Origin: Acholoe squamosa
Taxonomy: Eukaryota; Annelida; Polychaeta; Phyllodocida; Polynoidae
Assembly: GCA_949317995.1 (NCBI GenBank)
Contig: OX439036.1
Location: 86,341,920 to 86,405,919, forward strand
Length of the DNA: 64,000 bases
Direction: 5' to 3'
How positions within the stretch are numbered: the stretch's first letter is position 1; each line of letters begins with the position of its first letter. Position numbers and translations under genes: made by a program. This document shows positions 58,037 through 64,000 of this stretch, piece after piece. Under the pieces are notes generated by a model. It ran no database searches. It was not told where the DNA came from and saw only the letters and a program-made list of their open reading frames with translations.

Positions 58037-59623
58037 TTAGAATCTGATATTTTGGTGCCTGATTTTAATGTAGTACATGTGGTAGACCTTCCTGAGCCCC
58101 CCGTTCCAATCATTTCGGGTGAAAATAATGAAAATGATGTTAATAAGTCTTGTAATAATAACAAGAATCTTTTTATGTCGTATAGTGGCCCAGTACAGGG
58201 CGAGTTTGAACCACTGTTTACTGTGGAGTGTGTTAATAGACCCAGCATCAAGGTCTATGATAGTTGTGTCAATGGTATTTGTGAGTGTGAGCATTTCATT
58301 TATGGTAGGAAAGCTCAAATTTTACCATGCAGACTGGCTAATTTTTTGAGGCAGTCAGATATTATTAATATAAACCAGGTAGAATCTGATTTTCTATGGT
58401 GTGGTTTTACTGAGGGGTTCAAAATAGTTGACCCGGGTTGTGATACAGCATATGACTGTAAAAATTATAAGTCTATTTTAGAAGGTAGATTTTATAGCGA
58501 AATGTGTGATATTATTAATGACGAGTTAGCCCAGGGCCTTGTCACAAAGACAGATTATAAACCTAGGTGTATTCTCTCCTTAGGTGGTGTAGAAAAGTCT
58601 AATGGTAAATTGAGGCCTATCACTGATTGTAGCATGCCTGCAGGGATATCTATTAATAATTTTATGAACACTACATCTAAAAGTTTCTCTTATAACTCTA
58701 TTAACACTGTTACATGTCAGTTGGATAGGCATGATTATATGTGTGTGGTAGATTTGAAATCCGCCTACAGGAGTATCAATGTGTATGGTCCGCATGTGGG
58801 GCTTCAGGGTTTCAGATGGGATTTTGGTAGTGGAGAGGAATTTTTTGAGAGCAATCGATTGACTTTTGGATTGAAGTGTGCCCCATATATATTCAATAGA
58901 ATATCTGATTTTTTTACTGCAGTAGCAAAATTTTATGGTGTGGATAGGGTAGTTAATTACCTAGATGATTTCATTGTCATTGCTCATACTGAAGAGGAGT
59001 GTTTACGTAAGAGGAACATCCTCATTGAGTGTATGGAATATATGGGTTTTGTTGTATCCAAGGAAAAAGTAACTGAGCCTAGTCAAGTTTGTGTATTTCT
59101 AGGTATAACCATTGATTCCACCTGTATGGAGCTGTCTCTACCACAAAAGAAATTAGATAAAATGAGTCTAGCATTGGATGAATGTTTGGGTAAAAAATTT
59201 GTATCTAAGAAAACTCTCCAGAAGATTGGTGGTTTAATGTCCTTCTGTTCCCAAGTAGTATGTGGCGGGAGGACCTTTAGCAGGAGATTGTTCGATCTTT
59301 GTGCAAAGGCTAGAAATAGATGTGTTATTAGGCTAAATGAGGAAACCCAAAATGACCTGTTGTGGTGGAGGGATTTTTGTAGAATTTTCAATTGCAGAAG
59401 TATCATTTTGAATGATAATGCATGTACCCCTATGTATTCAGATTCATCTATACAGGGCTTTGGTGCCTGGTTTGGTAAAGATTATTTGTATGGGACTTGG
59501 AACGATACTAATCCTATGTTAGACTGTGTGGATCATTTTACTCATGCACCCAAACTGGATAACCTAAAGATTCACCACAGGAATATCAATGTATACGAGC
59601 TTTACCCCGGATGGTGGGCCTGA
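58034..59623 (+). CDS. reverse transcriptase and first part of RNase H, copy 2
   Basis: The 529-codon frame carries a DIRS-order RT. Segments are FLWCGFTEGFKIVDPGC, GKLRPITDCSMP, DYMCVVDLKSAYRSINVYG, NRLTFGLKCAPYIFNRISD and catalytic YLDDF at about 58957-58971. Next come FLGITIDS and SFCSQVV (connection), and RNase H starts with MYSDSSIQGFGAW (catalytic Asp) and NVYELYP (catalytic Glu). A single missing base at about 59606 shifts the frame, and it ends TGA at 59623. The start at 58034 is conventional; the protein may instead be made as a Gag fusion by readthrough of 58007. As read, the enzyme is truncated within RNase H. Confidence 0.9.
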   Translation: MLESDILVPDFNVVHVVDLPEPPVPIISGENNENDVNKSCNNNKNLFMSYSGPVQGEFEPLFTVECVNRPSIKVYDSCVNGICECEHFIYGRKAQILPCRLANFLRQSDIININQVESDFLWCGFTEGFKIVDPGCDTAYDCKNYKSILEGRFYSEMCDIINDELAQGLVTKTDYKPRCILSLGGVEKSNGKLRPITDCSMPAGISINNFMNTTSKSFSYNSINTVTCQLDRHDYMCVVDLKSAYRSINVYGPHVGLQGFRWDFGSGEEFFESNRLTFGLKCAPYIFNRISDFFTAVAKFYGVDRVVNYLDDFIVIAHTEEECLRKRNILIECMEYMGFVVSKEKVTEPSQVCVFLGITIDSTCMELSLPQKKLDKMSLALDECLGKKFVSKKTLQKIGGLMSFCSQVVCGGRTFSRRLFDLCAKARNRCVIRLNEETQNDLLWWRDFCRIFNCRSIILNDNACTPMYSDSSIQGFGAWFGKDYLYGTWNDTNPMLDCVDHFTHAPKLDNLKIHHRNINVYELYPGWWA

Positions 59624-59952
59624 AGCGCTGGTTGAAAGATTTTAGTAATACGAGGGTTCATTGTATCACAGACAACATGCAGGTCTTGGCTATGTTAAAC
59701 ACCGGTAGATCCAAGAATAAGTTGTGCATGGCTTGGTTGCGAGAGATTTTTTGGCTATGTTTTATCCATAATATTGATATATATTCTACATATATCAGGT
59801 CGGAGGACAATATTTTAGCTGATCATTTGTCTAGGCTAAATTACAAAGGTGTTCCGAATAAATGCAGGAATGTTTTGGTGGAATATAACAGGTACTATTG
59901 TGGTTACAGGCCTCAGGGAGCTGGAGAGGAGAAGGAGAAAACTCTTATATAG
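59611..59952 (+). pseudogene. RNase H C-terminal part, copy 2 (after frameshift)
   Basis: This frame continues the RNase H domain with the catalytic TDNMQ and ADHLSR aspartates, and ends shortly after. Copy 3 keeps the same sequence in one uninterrupted frame, which shows that the break near 59606 is a lesion of copy 2 and not a family trait. Confidence 0.85.
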
Positions 59953-60217
59953 GGGTGTAGCTGAGTCTACTCATAAAACTCGCAGACAGCAATTTAGTAG
60001 GTATAAAAAATTTTGTAAAAAATTTAACTTTACTCCTCTACCTTGTTCTCCTTCTCAGGCTTCCTTATACTGTGTTTACCTGTCTGATTTTATGAAACCT
60101 ATTTCAGTAAGAAATTATTTGTCTGCTGTGTGGTATTATCAGAAGCTAAAAGGTTATATGGATTATAGTAGTAGCTTTGTGGTTAAAAAAACCCTGGATG
60201 GGATAGAGATTGTGTAA
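59869..60217 (+). CDS. tyrosine recombinase N-terminal part, copy 2
   Basis: This lies in the +1 frame relative to RNase H and overlaps its end by about 80 bases. It begins at or after an ATG near 59869. It shows an Arg-rich start (LRELERRRRKLLYRG) and a SAM-like helical domain (RRQQFSRYKKFCKKF, PCSPSQASLYCVYLSDF, NYLSAVWYYQKLKG). The frame ends at 60217 owing to a one-base change near 60200. The equivalent of copy 1 passes through this point in frame, so it is a lesion. The N-terminal domain would clamp the recombination site DNA. Confidence 0.8.
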
Positions 60218-60812
60218 GGGGTCTGTCAGTACAACTTACCCTCTGAGTCCTAGGGATATGGTTCAAATTAAAACAAAACTGAATCTTAATGTTATGGAAG
60301 ACGTGGTATTTTGGTCTGCTATATTGCTATGTTACAGTGGTGTTTTTAGGATTGGACATGTAGTCCAGTCGCCCCATAATTTCTTAAAGAGGAACGTTAA
60401 AGTTTCTTCTGACTGTATAGAGGTCAGAGTTTTTTCTTCTAAAACTGACCAGTGTGGCAAGTCTCCATATGTTGTGTATCTAAAAAGAGATGATAGTTCT
60501 GATTTGTGCCCGGCTAGATATATTAACATGTGTGTTAGAGCCTGTAAACATAACAGGTTTCTATTTTCTTTTCAATCTAGACCGTTGCAATATAACTATG
60601 TGAATACGAGGTTAAAATCTACTGCTTTTCAATGTGGTTTGTCTGGTAAAGTTTCAAGTCATTCTCTTAGGCATGGTGGTGCGACTCTGTTAAAAAATGC
60701 AGGTTTGAGTGTTCAGGATATTATGAGACGAGCCAACTGGAAATCTAATGCTGTTTTTAAATATCTACATGAATCAAAGGATAGCTTGCTAGCTTTAGAT
60801 GTAATGATTTAA
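60210..60812 (+). pseudogene. tyrosine recombinase catalytic domain, copy 2 (after frameshift)
   Basis: The catalytic set is visible in this 200-codon frame: Arg47 in GVFRIGHV, Lys78 in SSKTDQ, His151 and Arg154 in HSLRHGG, Trp177 in ANWKSNAV and the nucleophile Tyr185 in FKYLHE. It ends TAA at 60812, about 45 bases before B1. Family chemistry: the tyrosine forms a 3'-phosphotyrosyl link during strand exchange. All key residues are intact, so only the upstream frameshift disables it. Confidence 0.88.
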
Positions 60813-60855
60813 TGTTTTTACTATGGAATGTGTTACATTGTGTTTGGTGGTTGTT

Positions 60856-61001
60856 GGCATGTATAGGATTGGTATTGACAAAATCAATTCTCACCAAACC
60901 CAATGTCTTCTTAATTATTCCATATCTACTGTTATAATGTATCTATTAATGTAACGATATAGTTATTATTATTACCGGTACTTCGGATCAACACATTAAC
61001 T
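60856..61001 (+). repeat. B1 repeat, copy 2
   Basis: One hundred and forty-six bases from GGCATGTATAGGATTGG to CACATTAACT match B2 (61319-61464) with about one change. They sit directly after the YR 3' end. Confidence 0.93.
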
Positions 61002-61204
61002 TATGGGACTATATACTCCCAGGTATATATATATAATTAATGAGTGATACGTTGGTACTACTTTGTCTGGGGCGCATGATTTTCTATGACATCACACATA
61101 ACATTTCCTCCAGTATATAAGCTCCAGCAGTTGAACTAACCGTCAATTGGCTTCATATACTCGGACAGCATACACCACGCTGGGTGGTGCTGGAATTTTT
61201 AAAC
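61002..61204 (+). repeat. A2 repeat, copy 2
   Basis: It follows B1 without a gap, as in other split-direct-repeat elements. It repeats the promoter elements of A1, but its CRE is mutated to TGACATCA (61087-61094). Confidence 0.93.
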
Positions 61205-61312
61205 CTTACTGTGATATTGTGATTACCTGTATATTACTATTATATTGTATTATATTGTTATTTCTATATATTGCTATGTTATTGTATTATATTGTAAATT
61301 ATTGTCTTATTT

Positions 61313-61318
61313 AATAAA
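61313..61318 (+). terminator. probable polyadenylation signal AATAAA, copy 2
   Basis: AATAAA lies immediately before B2, after an AT-rich stretch that follows A2. Cleavage would place the 3' end of the transcript within B2, leaving B1-A2 and a little of B2 on the RNA. Copy 1 has GATAAA at the matching place. Confidence 0.55.
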
Positions 61319-61464
61319 GGCATGTATAGGATTGGTATTGACAAAATCAATTCTCACCAAACCCAATGTCTTCTTAATTATTCCATATCTACTGTTATAA
61401 TGTATCTATTAATATAACGATATAGTTATTATTATTACCGGTACTTCGGATCAACACATTAACT
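61319..61464 (+). repeat. B2 repeat, copy 2 (right end of element)
   Basis: The right boundary is set by the end of the B1 match at AACT/TATGGG. The next base starts the A1 repeat of the following element. Confidence 0.9.
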
Positions 61465-61657
61465 TATGGGACTATATACACCCGTGTATATATATATAAT
61501 TAATATGTGCAGTGGTTGGATCTACTTTTCCTCCAGGGCGCGCATTGGTATGTGTGACGTCACCGTAAACATCCAGCACCTATATAAACTGCGGGATCCA
61601 AATTAACCGTCAGTTGGCGAGTTTCCTCAGGTCGGCATACACCACGCTGGGTGGTGC
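61465..61657 (+). repeat. A1 repeat with promoter, copy 3
   Basis: Shared blocks with the copy 2 A repeat are TATGGGACTATATAC, TATATATATAATTAAT, TGACGTCA (61555-61562), TATATAAA (61581), AACCGTCAGTTGGC (initiator A at 61612) and CACCACGCTGGGTGGTGC. The rest is diverged. It is cut off at GGTGC and fused to Gag codons, so the A1 tail and Gag start are deleted. Confidence 0.85.
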
Positions 61658-61836
61658 AGAAGGCGGGTGGGTCTAAGCCTAAGTCCTTCAAATCAAAACA
61701 ATCCAACCGAACCTGTTATGCTTTCAACAGGGCCGAGGGTTGCAGGGAGGACCCGTGCAGGTATCGTCATATTTGTGAGATTTGTAGTATGTCAAACCAT
61801 GGTAAAGACAAGTGTCAAAAGAACAAAAAAGACTAG
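61655..61836 (+). pseudogene. Gag C-terminal fragment, copy 3 (internal deletion)
   Basis: The frame starts abruptly at QKAGGSKPKSF, equivalent to about residue 283 of the copy 2 Gag, and has no ATG. It retains both zinc-binding modules: CYAFNRAEGC...CRYRH and CEICSMSNHGKDKC. It ends at TAG (61834-61836), after which the RT frame continues in the same register. The deletion joins GGTGC of the A1 repeat to CAGAAGGCGGG of Gag. Confidence 0.85.
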
Positions 61837-61863
61837 GAAAATTCACTTGGGCAAGGTCCTACA

Positions 61864-63801
61864 TTGGGTTCTGATAGTTTGATGCCTGATTCTAGTGTAG
61901 TATGTATGGTAGATCTTCCTGAGCCTCCCGTTTCTATCATTCCGGGTGATAATGTTAATAATGATAGTGTAAATATTTATAATTCTTGTGATTTGTCAAA
62001 GAATTTATTTATTTCCCATAGCTGCCCAGTACAGGGCGAGGTTGAACCACTTTTTACGGTGGAATGTTTAAATAGACCCAGCATCAGGGTCTATGACAGT
62101 TGTGTAAATGGGGTATGTATGTGTGAGCATTTCATTTATGGTAGAAAGGCTCAGATACTCCCGTGTCGGCTAGCTAGTTTTCTCAGGCAGTCAGACCTTA
62201 TTAATATCAATCAGATTGAGTCTGATTTTCTATGGTGTGGTTTTACCGAGGGTTTCAAAATTATTGACCCAGGGTGTGATACAACATATGATTGTAAAAA
62301 TTATAAGTCTATTTTGGAAGGTAGATTTTATGACGAGATGTGTAGCATTATTGTGGAGGAGTTGAGCCAAGGCCTGGTTACTAGAACTGAATGTAAACCC
62401 AAATGTATTCACTCCCTAGAGGGTGTGGAAAAATCTAATGGTAAGCTTCGTCCCATCACTGATTGCAGTATGCCTGATAAAGTCTCTATAAATAATTATA
62501 TGAGTACTACCTCTAGTCCATTTTCATACAATTCTATTAACACGGTTACAGCTCAGTTAGATAGAGACGACTTCATGAGTGTGGTGGATTTAAAATCAGC
62601 TTACCGGTCTATAGGAGTTTACGGTCCACACATCAAGTATCAGGGTTTTCGCTGGGATTTTGGTAATGGTGCGGAATTTTATGAAAGTAACCGCCTAACC
62701 TTTGGTTTAAAATGTGCTCCATACATTTTTAACAGAATATCAGATTTTATTGTCTCAGTTGCAAAATTCTATGGTGTTGAAAGGATTGTAAATTATTTAG
62801 ATGACTTCATAATTATTGCTAATTCTGAGGAAGAATGTAGACGTCAAAGAAATATTCTCATCGAGTGTATGGAATTTATGGGGTTCAAAATATCCACAGA
62901 AAAAGTAACTGAGCCTAGTAAAAAATGTGTTTTTCTTGGCATAAATATTGACTCTACTACTATGGAATTATCACTCCCCCAGAGTAAGGTGGAAAAAATG
63001 AAACTTGCCATAGATGATTGCATAGGTAGGGCGTATGTATCTAAAAAATCCTTGCAGAAGATTGGTGGTTTAATGTCGTTTTGCTCCCAAGTAGTTAGGG
63101 GAGGCAGAACTTTCAGTCGTCGTGTCTTCGACTTGTGTGCTAAGGCCAGGAACAGGGGTGTGGTTAAACTTAATGAAGAGATACACAAAGACTTGAAATG
63201 GTGGAAGGATTTTTGCAAGGTTTTTAATTGTAAAAATATCATTCTGAATGATAACGAATGTACTCCTATGTATTCCGATTCCTCTATACAGGGCTTTGGA
63301 GCCTGGTTTGATAAGGATTATTTGTATGGTACTTGGGACGATTCTAACCCTATGTTGGACTGTGTGGGTCATTTTGTTCATGCCCCTAAACTTGATAACC
63401 TGAAAATTCACCACAGGAATATTAATGTGTACGAGCTCTACCCGGTAATGGTAGGTCTTAAGCGCTGGGCGAAGAAGTTTTCCAACACGAGGGTTCATTG
63501 TATTACAGACAACATGCAGGTCTTGGCCATGTTGAACACTGGTAGATCCAGGAACAAATTGTGTATGTCCTGGTTGAGAGAAATTTTTTGGCTATGTTTT
63601 ATACATAATATTGAAATATATTCAACATATATTAAATCTGAGGAAAATGTTTTAGCAGACCATTTGTCTAGACTAAATTACAAAGGTGTTCCTCTGAAAT
63701 GTGAAAATGTTTTAACTAGTTATAACATGTGTTGCTATGCTTCCAGATCTGAGGGAGCTAGAGCGGAGAAGGAGAAGGTTTTTGTACAGGGGCGTGGCTG
63801 A
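61864..63801 (+). CDS. reverse transcriptase-RNase H, copy 3 (intact frame)
   Basis: The frame is open from the Gag amber codon to TGA at 63801; numbering here is from 61864. The first in-frame ATG is at 61882. RT segments: FLWCGFTEGFKIIDPGC, GKLRPITDCSMP, VVDLKSAYRS, GLKCAPYIFNR and YLDDF with Asp313/Asp314 (62800-62805). RNase H has the full catalytic set: Asp472 (YSDSS), Glu524 (VYELYP), Asp549 (TDNMQ) and Asp599 (ADHLSR). It makes element DNA from RNA and removes the RNA strand. No stop or frameshift is seen, so this enzyme could be active if expressed. Loss of Gag makes the element as a whole dependent on other copies. Confidence 0.93.
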   Translation: MGSDSLMPDSSVVCMVDLPEPPVSIIPGDNVNNDSVNIYNSCDLSKNLFISHSCPVQGEVEPLFTVECLNRPSIRVYDSCVNGVCMCEHFIYGRKAQILPCRLASFLRQSDLININQIESDFLWCGFTEGFKIIDPGCDTTYDCKNYKSILEGRFYDEMCSIIVEELSQGLVTRTECKPKCIHSLEGVEKSNGKLRPITDCSMPDKVSINNYMSTTSSPFSYNSINTVTAQLDRDDFMSVVDLKSAYRSIGVYGPHIKYQGFRWDFGNGAEFYESNRLTFGLKCAPYIFNRISDFIVSVAKFYGVERIVNYLDDFIIIANSEEECRRQRNILIECMEFMGFKISTEKVTEPSKKCVFLGINIDSTTMELSLPQSKVEKMKLAIDDCIGRAYVSKKSLQKIGGLMSFCSQVVRGGRTFSRRVFDLCAKARNRGVVKLNEEIHKDLKWWKDFCKVFNCKNIILNDNECTPMYSDSSIQGFGAWFDKDYLYGTWDDSNPMLDCVGHFVHAPKLDNLKIHHRNINVYELYPVMVGLKRWAKKFSNTRVHCITDNMQVLAMLNTGRSRNKLCMSWLREIFWLCFIHNIEIYSTYIKSEENVLADHLSRLNYKGVPLKCENVLTSYNMCCYASRSEGARAEKEKVFVQGRG

Positions 63802-64000
63802 GTCCACACGTAAGGTTCGCAAACACCAGTTTGGCAGGTACAAAAAATTTTGTAAGAAATTTAACTTTAGTCCCCTACCTTGTTCTCCTTCTCAAGCCTC
63901 ATTGTATAGTGTATATTTATCGGATAAAATGAAACCTGTATCTGTTAGAAATTATTTATCCGCAGTGTGGTACCATCAAAAATTGGAAGGTTTTTCTGAT
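63737..64000 (+). CDS. tyrosine recombinase, N-terminal part, copy 3 (cut by window end)
   Basis: In the +1 frame, overlapping the last 65 bases of RNase H, an ATG at 63737 opens MLPDLRELERRRRRFLYRG. It continues with KKFCKKFNFSPLPCSPSQAS, YLSDKMKPVSVRNYLSAVWY and QKLEGFSD to the last base of the window. An in-frame TAA at 63713-63715 sets the upstream limit, so 63737 is the only plausible ATG. The catalytic domain lies outside the window. Translation could come from internal initiation or a +1 frameshift. Confidence 0.82.
   Translation, partial: MLPDLRELERRRRRFLYRGVAESTRKVRKHQFGRYKKFCKKFNFSPLPCSPSQASLYSVYLSDKMKPVSVRNYLSAVWYHQKLEGFSD

Larger units (their letters stand above)
56732..61464 (+). 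mobile_element. Ngaro-like YR retrotransposon copy 2, structurally complete
   Basis: The 4733-bp element has split direct repeats in the order A1 (56732-56934), coding region, B1 (60856-61001), A2 (61002-61204), B2 (61319-61464). Coding order is Gag, RT-RNase H, YR. There is no DAM-like methyltransferase and no DDE integrase. A1/A2 differ at only a few positions, as do B1/B2, so the insertion is fairly recent. Two single-base frameshifts (RNase H, YR) make it inactive as read. The family replicates by reverse transcription and is believed to integrate a circular intermediate by site-specific recombination. Confidence 0.92.
61465..64000 (+). mobile_element. Ngaro-like YR retrotransposon copy 3, runs off the window
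   Basis: It starts directly at the end of copy 2 with its own A1 repeat, continues into a Gag fragment, a full RT-RNase H frame and the first part of YR. Most of Gag (about 900 bases by comparison with copy 2) is missing. Its A1 differs clearly from the copy 2 A repeats outside a few conserved blocks, so it is a different subfamily and not a simple tandem duplication. Confidence 0.9.

Overview
The window reads as nuclear DNA of an animal. It is AT-leaning, low in coding density and dominated by transposable elements, satellites and microsatellites, with no operon-like gene packing, no rRNA and no complete host gene that I can recognise. Tyrosine-recombinase (YR) retrotransposons, a Penelope-like element and long-TIR MITEs together suggest an aquatic invertebrate. 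A three-copy dispersed repeat carries a TTTAACGCC...CAGCTAAGGTCAT core that I recall from molluscs and other lophotrochozoans, so a marine lophotrochozoan is my best, weak guess; other invertebrates remain possible.

Layout. 1-5.1 kb: a large fold-back repeat, an inverted-repeat element holding a G-rich minisatellite, a dispersed repeat and a MITE. 5.1-16 kb: mostly anonymous sequence with GC-richer islands and microsatellites. 16-18 kb: two related satellite arrays. 20-31 kb: at least five MITE-like elements, a 20-bp minisatellite and more dispersed-repeat copies. 31-45.5 kb: a nest of retroelements. A decayed plus-strand Ngaro-like element (copy 1, about 33.25-37.15 kb) lies beside a decayed minus-strand DIRS-like element, of which only Gag-like and YR parts remain. 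The DIRS-like element is split by a 5.5-kb minus-strand Penelope-like element with direct terminal repeats and RT plus GIY-YIG coding sequence. Inverted DIRS-type termini near 31.2-31.4 kb and 45.4-45.5 kb bracket the whole nest. 45.5-56.7 kb: tRNA-like sequences, tandem repeats, MITEs and two unidentified exon-like ORFs. 56.7-64 kb: two head-to-tail Ngaro-like elements. Copy 2 is structurally complete (56732-61464) with split direct repeats A1-ORFs-B1-A2-B2. Copy 3 (61465 to the window end) begins exactly where copy 2 ends.

The most interesting system is this Ngaro-like family. Its A repeat holds a compact promoter (CRE-like octamer, TATA box, initiator) in all three copies. Gag ends in a CCCH finger followed by a CCHC knuckle. 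In all three copies Gag and RT-RNase H lie in the same frame separated by one UAG codon with no other stop, which suggests amber readthrough. The YR lies in the +1 frame overlapping the end of RNase H. A short inverted repeat just inside the A terminus is a candidate recombinase site. The tandem junction between two different subfamilies looks like site-specific insertion of a circular intermediate. Copy 2 is damaged by two single-base frameshifts. Copy 3 has an open RT-RNase H frame but lacks most of Gag.
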